From the NCBI GenBank assembly GCA_902627495.1, contig CACOJS010000002.1, positions 62,001 to 126,000 on the forward strand: a DNA stretch of 64,000 bases, in the 5' to 3' direction. Origin of the DNA: Hydrogenophilales bacterium (GTDB lineage: Bacteria; Pseudomonadota; Gammaproteobacteria; Burkholderiales; Eutrophovitaceae). The stretch's first letter is position 1. Each line of letters opens with the position of its first letter. The notes under the pieces were generated by a model. It had not been told where the DNA came from and made no database searches. It saw only the letters and a program-made list of their open reading frames with translations. Below, piece by piece: positions 19,719 through 28,200 of this stretch. A program made the position numbers and the translations under genes.

Positions 19719-20234
19719 ATGTCAAATAAAAAAGTGATGACCAGAGGTCCTCTTGATGGTGTGCGTATTCTAGATCTTACTACAGTGGTTATGGGACCCT
19801 TTTGTACTCAGATTTTAGCTGAGCTAGGTGCTGAAGTTGTTAAGGTTGAAAGCCATGAGGGCGATACGATCAGGCATGTTGAGCCCAGGAAAAGTGCTGG
19901 AATGGGGTATATGTTTCTGGCTTTAAATCGCGGTAAGCGTAGTATTGTCTTAGATCTAAAACAGCAAAAGGGAAAAGAAGCTCTCCTTAGACTTATCTCC
20001 GAGTTTGATGTATTGATCTACAATATTAGGCCAGCAGCAATGCGTCGGCTCGGCTTTTCTTACGAAGATGTTAAGAAAATAAATAAAAAAATACTTTACG
20101 TCGGTTGCTATGGATATTCCCAAGAAGGGCCTTATGCTAGAAAGCCGGCTTATGACGACTTGATTCAAGGTATATCTGGAATGCCTTGGTTGTTCTCTGA
20201 AATGGGGGGGGGCACCAAAATACACTCCAGTTAA
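19719..20234 (+). pseudogene. class III CoA-transferase, N-terminal part (frameshifted)
   Basis: This is the first 171 codons of a CaiB/BaiF (family III) CoA-transferase: VRILDLTTVVMGPF, LGAEVVKVE, LNRGKRSIVLDLKQ and PAYDDLIQGISGM are plain family motifs. The frame then closes at 20234 just after a run of nine G at 20204-20212, and the remainder of the protein continues in another frame at 20236. The join would read MGG then APKYTPVN, the expected family sequence, if one G were removed or two added. The ATG at 19719 follows TAGGA; a TTG at 19713 is also possible. Read as it stands, the gene is broken; sequencing error, slippage or true inactivation cannot be told apart here. Confidence 0.8.
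20204..20212 (+). repeat. G9 homopolymer at the CoA-transferase frameshift
   Basis: Nine consecutive G lie between GAAAT and CACC inside the CoA-transferase gene. One fewer G, or two more, restores a single frame across 19719-20931. Such tracts are prone to replication slippage and to sequencing or assembly error. Confidence 0.9.
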
Positions 20235-20235
20235 T

Positions 20236-20931
20236 ATGGCTGATCGTCTTACTGGCTTGCACGCAGTTTATGCGGTGACTGCAGGGCTGTATCAGAGGGA
20301 AAAAACTGGTGAGGGAGATGCCATTGAAGTCCCTATGTTTGAATCTTTTTCTCACTTTGTTTTAGGAGATCACCTAGCGGGTTATACCTATGAGCCTGCC
20401 GAGTCCTCCAGCTTTTATCGGCGAGCTCTTGCAAGGCGACCCTATATTACCACTGACAGCTACATATGTGCCCTCGTTTACAATGACAAACAATGGGTTA
20501 GTTTTTGTAAAATAATAGGTCGACAAGATCTTATGAAAACAACCAAGTTCAAATCTCAACAGAGTCGACAGGAAAACATTGAATACATTTATGAATTCCT
20601 TGATGGCGTTTTTAAAACAAAGACTACAGATGAGTGGGTGGAATTGTTGGAAAAAGGCGATATTCCAGTATCGCGCATGAACAATATCGGTGAGTTAATA
20701 GCGGATGAACACCTGAATACCACAGGTTTTTTTAGCATGGAACATCATCCCAGCGAGGGTTTGGTCAGGGGGATGAGAACACCGACGAATTGGGCACTAA
20801 ACCCTCCACCTTCAGATCTGATACCAGCTCCGACACATGGACAACACTCTGAAGAAATTTTAAAGGAGGCCGGCTATTCCGGCGATGAAATATCGCAACT
20901 AGTCAAAAGTGGAGTGACCAGAAGCAGTTAA
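20236..20931 (+). pseudogene. class III CoA-transferase, C-terminal part (frameshifted)
   Basis: The remaining 231 codons of the same CoA-transferase, beginning MADRLTGLHAVYAVTAGLYQ, which is normally an internal segment. IEVPMFES and DEWVELLEKGDIPVSRMNN are family motifs of the second half. No ribosome binding site lies before 20236, and the real reading continues upstream from about 20213 (APKYTPVNMADR), so this is not an independent gene. With the first part the full product is about 404-405 residues, the usual family length. The enzyme would transfer CoA between organic acids, consistent with the neighbouring acyl-CoA synthetase. Confidence 0.82.
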
Positions 20932-20955
20932 TTTTTTTTGGGCACATATTGGGGT

Positions 20956-21363
20956 CTATGGCATCTTTATTTTTCCAGATCCTAATATACCAGTACCACC
21001 AGGGTTCCCACTTGGCATCCCCTCCGGAATAACTATGGATGATGCAGCTTCGCGCCTGAGATCCTGAAGCTCTTTTGCAGCTCTTTCTACAGCCACTTTA
21101 GCTGCATCAGCAAACATCTCAGCCGCCTGACCTAGGGACTTTGCACCAATTGGAAATGCCAGTGGCATAGCCCCCATTGGGGTCATTAATTGTGCTTCTC
21201 CGACAAATAGAATCTCCCGGGATTTGTCATAGCTGCCTTCTTTGTCAACCGGCGTTAACATCTTCAAACTGCCTGTTTTTCTGTCCGTAAACACCTCTTC
21301 CCGAAACAAGTTGTTAGGGTCCATTTTAATATCTGGGTTTCCACTAGTCGTAGCATCTGCCAT
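20956..21363 (-). CDS. conserved-looking hypothetical protein, function unknown
   Basis: A 135-residue soluble protein with a good start (ATG at 21363 behind GAAGGGAAA). Three parts can be seen. The N-terminal half is hydrophilic. A short strand-like section MTPMGAMPLAFPIG leads into an alanine- and lysine-rich amphipathic helix at about 74-110. The tail is rich in glycine and proline (PSGNPGGTGILGSGKIKMP). There is no signal peptide or membrane segment. I do not recognise the family. It stands alone between the broken CoA-transferase gene and a long intergenic region. Confidence 0.65.
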   Translation of the reverse strand: MADATTSGNPDIKMDPNNLFREEVFTDRKTGSLKMLTPVDKEGSYDKSREILFVGEAQLMTPMGAMPLAFPIGAKSLGQAAEMFADAAKVAVERAAKELQDLRREAASSIVIPEGMPSGNPGGTGILGSGKIKMP

Positions 21364-21908
21364 AGATTTCCCTTCATAGTTATAATAAAACTTTTAAATA
21401 TTGTATATTAGTATGTCTCCGAACAAAAATTTACTCCAAATTAACAAAATTTTTGCTATTTTCATTGATACTTGGCTTGTCATATAACTCTTTTTATGTC
21501 TTAATTCGTTTTGTTTCCGTTAAACTGGAAAAAAGCCAGAGACTATCCAAACCTGAGAGGCCAATTCCTTAACTTTTTAGGGAAACCGAGAAAAGGTCGG
21601 TTTAGAGATATTGTTGGGATTCGTAGGGAGAGAAACTAGAAGGGTTTTTTATCCCGATAGGGGATTGAAGATCTGGGGTTTTAACTCTGATTACCAACTT
21701 TGGCTAATTTAAAAAATTTGTTTTATATAGAAAATGGCTCAAGGGTCGATATATTTTTTTAGAAAACACAATCTCAATGAACTGTGCGTGAGACATATGA
21801 AACCTAGATTTCCTGGGAGTCTAAAGCTTGTTTTAGAGGATTGTTAACCGGCTTTTTTTTTCAACAAAGTAAGGGGTTAGACCAGATGGTTAGAAAGGCG
21901 AAATCTTA
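21364..21908. other. 545-base intergenic region with hairpins, no gene seen
   Basis: This is the longest gap in an otherwise tightly packed window. It holds a perfect 7-base stem AAACCGA/TCGGTTT (21583-21589 with 21597-21603), a 5-base stem ATCCC/GGGAT (21651-21655 with 21661-21665) and a short CTGG/CCAG stem near 21525-21539. Several GGGA motifs occur between 21580 and 21665. No tRNA-like cloverleaf and no convincing open frame was found. A small RNA or a complex promoter for the gene at 21909 are the main options. Confidence 0.4.
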
Positions 21909-22649
21909 GTGAATAATTTTAAAATAATGTCGGGAGGGCAACCGGGAATTACAAGAGGAGCATTGGATATTGCTCTTTCGCTGAATGTGTCGTGTGGAGG
22001 TTGGTGTTCTTCACGAAATCTTGATTCGCTGAAAAATGGCTCAGATGAATCCTTTCCTCTTGTTGGAATTGAAGATAACGATGATCGGGAAAGTACTCGA
22101 AAAAATGTGTTTGACAGTGATGCATCGGCAATATTGTTCTTCAGAGTATTAGAGGGCTGTGCAGAGGAGACGCTAGACGATTGTGTGCAACAGGGAAAGC
22201 CTTATCGTCTCATAGATGGTGATGAACTACAGCCAGGTCAAGCAGCCAAACTATTGTCTGACTTTATTAAGGATTGTGGGGCCACGTCATTAAACATTAT
22301 TGGGCCAGAATCTGTGGACAACCAAAGAGCATACAAATATGGTCAGGACGTCACTCGATTGCTAATTGAATCTTTGCGCCGCAAAGGCGGTAGTAAAAGA
22401 AGTGGTTCAAAGAGGAAGCGACAAACGGATGCCTCAAAGGCAAATGGAGCACCTCGAGGGTCGACAGGAAAGGTGGCTTCTTCTAGGAGACGGAATCGGA
22501 AGAAATCCAGAGGGAGACATCCGGAGTCGGCGGGATCTTCAAGCAATCAGCAACAAGGGACAGGGAACAACCATCCGGGTGGTGCGGAGGTAATAGTTCA
22601 ACATCGCACCTCTAAAGCTGATACAAGAAAGTTAGGCAGTGAAAATTAG
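21909..22649 (+). CDS. SLOG-type (putative molybdenum carrier, YpsA-related) protein with basic tail
   Basis: A 246-residue protein in two parts. Residues 4-155 resemble the cpYpsA-related SLOG family (PF12694, putative molybdenum carrier): IMSGGQPGITRGALDIAL at 6-23, CGGWCSS at 29-35, and LNIIGPES at 128-135. This is a Rossmann-like nucleotide-binding fold. Residues 156-246 are low in complexity, rich in Lys, Arg, Ser, Gly and Asn (SKRSGSKRKRQ, SSRRRNRKKSRGR), likely disordered and able to bind nucleic acid. It starts with GTG at 21909 behind AAGGCG. It shares a TTAG stop overlap with the convergent zincin gene. Ligand and role are unknown. Confidence 0.7.
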   Translation: MNNFKIMSGGQPGITRGALDIALSLNVSCGGWCSSRNLDSLKNGSDESFPLVGIEDNDDRESTRKNVFDSDASAILFFRVLEGCAEETLDDCVQQGKPYRLIDGDELQPGQAAKLLSDFIKDCGATSLNIIGPESVDNQRAYKYGQDVTRLLIESLRRKGGSKRSGSKRKRQTDASKANGAPRGSTGKVASSRRRNRKKSRGRHPESAGSSSNQQQGTGNNHPGGAEVIVQHRTSKADTRKLGSEN

Positions 22650-23053
22650 TTGTTTTTTCTGCAAGTCAACTCCATAGCCCCAAAGCGGATAGGACCTCCT
22701 AAATACACACCATTATCATTAAGATAAAACTCCTGAAGGGCGTAGGCTTCATCCTCCATCTCTCTTTGTCCTTCGCACGTTGTTAAAATTTTCCCACTCT
22801 TATACTGCACAAAGTGAACAAGCTCGTGAAGAAGGATTCCATTATGGATAATTTCGTCTTTTTTTTTCATACTTTCTGAAAGTAGGATTACTCCCTCATC
22901 ATGTAAGGCCTCTATCCTGCATTTTTTGCCAGGACAGATTTTGTCCTGGAGAATCTGTTGAGGTACATATCTTATGTCTGGTCTTTCTTCGGGAATGGGT
23001 TGCCCCAAAAAGTGAGCTGCAAGTGCTAAAAGCGTCAATGCCGTGTCAGTCAT
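22646..23053 (-). CDS. zincin-like HExxH protein, possible metallopeptidase (DUF6647-like)
   Basis: A 135-residue protein with a metal-binding HELVH at residues 76-80 and a following DEAYALQ with Glu102, the arrangement of gluzincin-type zinc sites. Four cysteines (C40, C45, C93 and one near the C-terminus) suggest disulfides. The N-terminal 18 residues are hydrophobic (ALTLLALAAHFLG) and may be a weak export signal or buried helix. Peptidase activity is possible but not shown. Its ATG at 23053 overlaps the end of the TerB-like gene by 8 bases, so the two are translationally coupled. Confidence 0.68.
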   Translation of the reverse strand: MTDTALTLLALAAHFLGQPIPEERPDIRYVPQQILQDKICPGKKCRIEALHDEGVILLSESMKKKDEIIHNGILLHELVHFVQYKSGKILTTCEGQREMEDEAYALQEFYLNDNGVYLGGPIRFGAMELTCRKNN

Positions 23054-23486
23054 ATTTCGCCCCTTTTACGCTCAGATTTTTTTTGTAGATAAAATCTTTA
23101 TGAGATACGTGTAGTAAGTCAGCAAATTTCCGGATTATATGCTCTTCGTATTTGTCGACACTTTTGTCAGCAAGAGCGATCTTCCAAAAACTATGGATCA
23201 AGTCCACCTTTTCTGCATAACTTAGATTTTGGTTTAAGATTTGTGTAAACGGATGATACGAGGTCGGACGTTTTTCTATTGAAAGAGCCTGGTCAATGAG
23301 TTGGCTAGCCTCCTTATCCCCAATGTCATGACATTCCATCAGAATCCTCCTGGTGACCGTTAAGTCCGCAGTTTCGATCTTAAAATCAACCCTAATAACC
23401 TCGGCAAAGAGGATGGAGATGGCATTTAACACACCTTTTTCATCCTTTATCGGATTCGACGCCTGACCGAAAAGTTTACCTAACAT
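23046..23486 (-). CDS. TerB-family (tellurite resistance-like) protein
   Basis: A 146-residue all-helical protein that fits the TerB domain (PF05099). It has AISILFAEVIRVDFKIETADLTVTRRIL early, then LSYAEKVDLIHSFWKIALADKSVDKYEEHIIRKFADLLHVS, the two-fold repeat with the acidic D-x-S/K-V-D metal-binding type sites. No other ter genes lie nearby; stand-alone TerB proteins are common and their role is unclear. It is the first gene of a two-gene unit with the HExxH protein, 201 bases after metY on the same strand. Confidence 0.8.
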   Translation of the reverse strand: MLGKLFGQASNPIKDEKGVLNAISILFAEVIRVDFKIETADLTVTRRILMECHDIGDKEASQLIDQALSIEKRPTSYHPFTQILNQNLSYAEKVDLIHSFWKIALADKSVDKYEEHIIRKFADLLHVSHKDFIYKKNLSVKGAKYD

Positions 23487-23607
23487 AAAAGACTATGACC
23501 AAATCACCAAGAAAAAGTTCACACTAAACATAACAAACAATTAACAACCCTTGGGTTCTGATCTTACCAGATCTTTCACCAGATTATGCCCTCTTGCTAA
23601 ATACGAA

Positions 23608-23672
23608 AGACTCCCGGATCGAGCCTTTTTAATAATCTAAGGGTATTCCACTACTCGATCCGGTAAGAGTCT
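23608..23672. repeat. long inverted repeat between metY and the terB-like gene
   Basis: AGACTC-CCGGATCGAG (23608-23623) pairs with CTCGATCCGG-TAA-GAGTCT (23654-23672): 16 base pairs with one 3-base bulge, around a 30-base loop. It lies 16 bases after the metY stop in the direction of transcription. It could end metY transcription, but it has no clear T-run. A mobile repeat or RNA-processing stem are alternatives. Confidence 0.6.
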
Positions 23673-23687
23673 GGTCAACATACAAAT

Positions 23688-24959
23688 TTAGACATGTTTT
23701 AACGCTTGTTCTAAATCATTGATAATGTCATCTATATGCTCTATTCCGAGAGACAACCTAATCATCTCCCTACTCACTCCAACCTCTACTAATTCCGTAT
23801 CGGATAATTGGCGATGGGTAGTACTAGCCGGATGACAGACAAGGCTTTTGCAGTCCCCGATATTTACCAAGCGCGTGAATAATTTGAGGGTATCCTGAAA
23901 GGTCGTGGCACCATTGAATCCACTTTTCAGGCCAAATGTAAGAATCCCTGATCCGCTGGATTTTGTATATTTGTCTGCATTACCATGATAGAGATTATCT
24001 GGTAGACCGGCATAATTCACCCAAGATACCTTTTCATGTCTATTTAAATGCTCGGCAACAATCTGAGTGTTTTGGCAAATCCGTTCCATGCGGAGTGGTA
24101 ATGTTTCTATTCCCTGGAGAATTAAAAAAGCATTGAAAGGCGATATCGCGGCCCCCATATTCCTGAGGGGTACAACTCTAGCCCTTCCAATAAATGCAGC
24201 ATCACCTAACGCTTCGGTGTAAATGACTCCGTGGTAAGATGGATCTGGTTCATTTAAGCGGTTAAATCTACTTTTATATTTTGACCAAGGGAAACTACCA
24301 GAATCAACTATTACTCCACCAATTGAGTTCCCATGTCCCCCTAAATATTTTGTTAGCGAGTGGATGATTATATCTGCACCATAATTAAAAGGTTGGCAAA
24401 GGAATGGGGATGCTACAGTGTTATCAACAATTAGAGGTACTCCATTTTTATGAGCTATGCTCGCAAGAGCCTCCAGATCGGCAACATCGCCTAAGGGATT
24501 GCCGATTGATTCGCAATAAATAGCTTTCGTGTTTTCAGTAATTAGCTTGGTAAATGAACTTGGATCTTCGTGGTTTGCAAATTTGACTTGAATACCCAAT
24601 TGAGGAAAAGTATGAGCAAAAAGGTTATAAGTTCCTCCATACAGCGAGTTTGAAGATATTATATTGTCCCCTGCTTCGGCGATGGTCTGAATTGCATAGG
24701 TCGTTGCTGTTTGACCAGACGCTAATGCTAGGCTCGCAACCCCTCCTTCCATTTCAGTCAGTCGTTGTTCTAATACTCCTTGGGTCGGATTCATTATTCT
24801 CGTGTAGATATTCCCTTCCTCTTTAAGGTCAAAAAGGTCAGCTGCGTGTTGTGTGTTATCAAATGCATAAGAAGACGTTTGATAGATGGGAACAGCAACC
24901 GCCTTGGTGTTGGGATCAGGATTATATCCTCCGTGGATTGCAACAGTTTGAATATTCAT
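23688..24959 (-). CDS. metY: O-acetylhomoserine aminocarboxypropyltransferase (sulfhydrylase)
   Basis: A 423-residue PLP enzyme of the Cys/Met metabolism family. MetY joins O-acetylhomoserine with sulfide to give homocysteine in the cytoplasm. The family start TVAIHGGYNPDP, the substrate region YTRIMNPT, ALASGQTAT and the PLP lysine in HSLTKYLGGHG (about residue 204) are present, as is the C-terminal SLGIEH. The length is typical of MetY rather than the shorter MetB or MetC. The start ATG at 24959 has GAGGAAACAAA in front of it. The 278-base leader holds hairpins (see separate entry). Confidence 0.93.
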   Translation of the reverse strand: MNIQTVAIHGGYNPDPNTKAVAVPIYQTSSYAFDNTQHAADLFDLKEEGNIYTRIMNPTQGVLEQRLTEMEGGVASLALASGQTATTYAIQTIAEAGDNIISSNSLYGGTYNLFAHTFPQLGIQVKFANHEDPSSFTKLITENTKAIYCESIGNPLGDVADLEALASIAHKNGVPLIVDNTVASPFLCQPFNYGADIIIHSLTKYLGGHGNSIGGVIVDSGSFPWSKYKSRFNRLNEPDPSYHGVIYTEALGDAAFIGRARVVPLRNMGAAISPFNAFLILQGIETLPLRMERICQNTQIVAEHLNRHEKVSWVNYAGLPDNLYHGNADKYTKSSGSGILTFGLKSGFNGATTFQDTLKLFTRLVNIGDCKSLVCHPASTTHRQLSDTELVEVGVSREMIRLSLGIEHIDDIINDLEQALKHV

Positions 24960-25119
24960 TTTGTTTCCTCAAGTTTAGCCATTTCAACAAAGGTCAGGGC
25001 ATGGCAATTAAAGATAAATCCGCCCTACTGCATAAGGTTTTAGCTATTAACCACTTGAAGATAGATTTTCACCCGTTTTGTTGCCACTAATTTAAATAGC
25101 CACATCCGTTTTAAACGAT

Positions 25120-25162
25120 CCACCTTGCCCGGGAGGCAGGTTGGCTTGGGTGTTTAACCCAA
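25120..25162 (-). promoter_or_regulatory. structured leader region upstream of metY
   Basis: The metY mRNA leader, read on the minus strand, contains two adjacent hairpins. The first is a 6-base stem (25046+100-base region: TTGGGT at 25146-25151 with ACCCAA at 25157-25162). The second is a 6-base stem with one bulge (25123-25129 with 25135-25140). This could be part of a regulatory leader or promoter region. I could not fit it to the SAM-I or SAM-II riboswitch consensus by eye. Confidence 0.3.
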
Positions 25163-25255
25163 CTCCAAATGTCACTTGGACTCTACACTAAAAATTATTA
25201 ATATTGCAAGCCTTTATTAATTGGTACTGTACGTAATTTGGCGGAAAATATTAGG

Positions 25256-28200
25256 ATGTCCAATTCTTTTAGAGGAGTAATAAAAGTTCGGGGTGCAAAA
25301 CAGAATAATCTACAAAATATTGATCTTGATTTGCCGTTGAACCAATTAGTCGTAGTTACTGGGGTATCGGGTGCTGGTAAAAGCTCTCTTGTTCTAGATA
25401 CCATATATGCTGAAGGGCAGCGTCGATATATTCAGTCCTTCTCCCCATATGCTAGGCAGTTTTTTGAGAGAATCGATCGCCCTGATGTTCAGGAAATTAA
25501 TAATGTGCTGCCTGCAATAGCGATAGAGCAGGCGAATCCTGTTCGTACATCACGATCCACGGTCGGAACTATGACCGAACTAGCTGACTACCTAAAGTTA
25601 TTGTTTTCCAAAGCATCCCAATTGTATTGTCCTTCTTGCCAATCTCTTGTAAAGGACGATAAACCGGTTGAAATTTTTAACTTTTTTATGTCTTTAAAGG
25701 GAAGGAAGGTTAATGCAAGACTTAAGCTTTTCTTTGATGTTACTGTTCCTAAAAATTTTTCAGAGAGTGAAGTTATAAAACAATTGATGGTACAGGGTTA
25801 CTCCCGGGTTTCAAAGTCACCTAGAGGTGATCTTGCTGTTCTACAAGATCGGTTCGTTCTGGGTAGATTAAATAAGACAAGATTTATTGAGGCAATTGAG
25901 GCGGCATTTAAGTTAGGGAAGGGGAGAATCCGGGTGGAACTTTCGGAGAAAAGTGGCAAGGTTCTAAACGTATGGGCTTTCAGTGAAGATATGCACTGTG
26001 CAAAGTGCGACGTTTATTTCAAAAAACTGTCTCCCAGTTATTTTTCTTTTAATTCCCCTATAGGTGCGTGTGAAAGTTGCAAGGGTTTCGGTCGCGTAAT
26101 TGGGGTAGATTTCGGATTGGTAGTACCTGACCCTACTAAAACTTTGAGGGAAGGGGCAGTCAGACCGTGGCAGACCAAAAGTTTCAGCAGATGTCAAAAA
26201 AGTCTTGAAAAATATGCAAAAAAAAGAAAAATCCCTCTTGATATTCCGTGGGAAAAATTAGAAGAAAGACATAAAAGATGGGTCTTACAGGGGGAGGACG
26301 GTTGGACGAGTTGGAGTGAATCATGGCCAGGGGTTTGGTATGGAGTTACACATTTTTTCGAATTACTTGAGAGCAAAGCATACAAAATGCACATCAGGGT
26401 TTTGTTATCAAAATACAGATCTTACTCGACCTGCAAAACGTGTTTTGGTAGTCGTCTAAAGAAGGCAGCTATGAATTGGAGAATTGGTGGGAAGGATACT
26501 GTATTTTCAAAAAAAAGAAGAAGGCCTGAAACGAACCCTTTCATCGATGAGCAGTCAATTAACGGTTTAAATATTCATGAAGTCATGACTTTACCTTTAA
26601 ATAGACTTGATGATTTTTTTAGATCATTAAATTTTGATCAAAATGACAATATTGTTTCTCTACTAATGGGGGAGATTAGAAGGCGCTTGTTCTTTTTGAA
26701 AGAAGTCGGATTAGGATATTTAACGTTAGATAGGCAGTCACGTTCTCTTTCGGGCGGGGAAATGCAGAGAGTTAACTTAACTACTGCTCTTGGATCCTCA
26801 TTGACAAATACTCTATTTGTAATTGATGAGCCCACTGTAGGGTTACATTATCGTGATGTGAACCGTTTGATCTCAATTATGAGACGACTTGTTGAATCTG
26901 GCAATTCTTTGTTGGTTGTTGATCATGATCCTCAGATTATTCTCAGTGCTGACCAAGTTATAGAGCTAGGACCAGCGTCGGGAGATAGCGGAGGTGAACT
27001 GGTCTTTTCAGGGTCTCCTCAAAATATGTTATCTCATGGGAAAACAGAAACAGCTAAATATTTGACAGGTAGTGAACCGTTGATCAAATGTAAAGAATTA
27101 AATATTGGGAGTAGCAATAAAGTTAATATATATGGAATCAATATCAACAATCTGAAGGATTTATCAGTTGAGATACCTCTTAAAAGTTTTGTGTCAATAA
27201 CGGGGGTATCTGGTTCGGGAAAGTCAACATTATTGATGGACGCTGTTTATGGTGCAGCTCGTCATTTTTTTGAACAGAAAAGCAGTTTATCACGATGTTA
27301 CCAACGTGTTGAGGGGTTCGAGAACTTGTCTGCTGTAATAGCTGTTGATCAGAACCCTATAGGGCGTTCTACGCGTTCGAACCCGGTGTCTTATATAGGT
27401 GCTTTTGATGATCTGAGAAAAATATTTGCTAAAACTTCTGAAGCTGTGCAGCGAGGCTTAAAGGCAGGTGACTTTAGTTTTAATGGAGGTTCAGGTAGGT
27501 GTTCTTTGTGTTTGGGAAGCGGGTTCGAGCATGTTGAGATGCAGTTTCTTTCTGATGTTTATCTAAGATGCCCAGCGTGTAAGGGAACAAGATTCAAGCC
27601 AAGCTTACTTGAAATTTATCTTAACATACGGGGCAAAATGAGAAGTAATATAAATGACGTCTTAAATATGACTGTAAATGAGGCGATTAATTTTTTTGAA
27701 AATAAAGTTTCTCTATGTCGAAAGTTAAAAGTGTTGAAGGAAGTGGGGCTTGATTATCTGAGACTTGGTCAGCCAGTCCCCACTCTTTCTGGTGGTGAGG
27801 CCCAACGATTAAAGCTAGCAGCACAAATAATAAAAATTAGGCCAAATGAAGCCACTTTATTCCTTTTAGATGAGCCAACTACAGGACTTCATTCTAATGA
27901 TGTGGCTAAGGTGGTTCACACACTTCAGAAGCTAGTACGTAATGGACACTCCGTAGTAGTTATTGAGCATAATCTCGATGTTATCCGTGCATCAGACTGG
28001 GTGATCGAGTTGGGTCCTGACGGAGGAGAAGGAGGAGGGAAATTAGTATTTGCCGGTACTGTTAAGGATATTATGTTTAAAGGAAAGTCATGTACAGGAG
28101 ATGCACTAACTAAAACACAAACATGGAAAAATATCCTTAGGATCCCAAAGATTCAAGATAGGACTCTTGTTGAGCTCAAAAATATCAGGGTGATTAACGC

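Noticed and set aside
23608-23672. Classical intrinsic terminator
   Set aside because: The stem is strong, but no T-run follows on either strand.
25000-25200. SAM-I or SAM-II riboswitch upstream of metY
   Set aside because: The leader has hairpins, but the P1 pairing and the conserved core motifs of both classes could not be matched by eye. It is kept only as a leader of unknown type.
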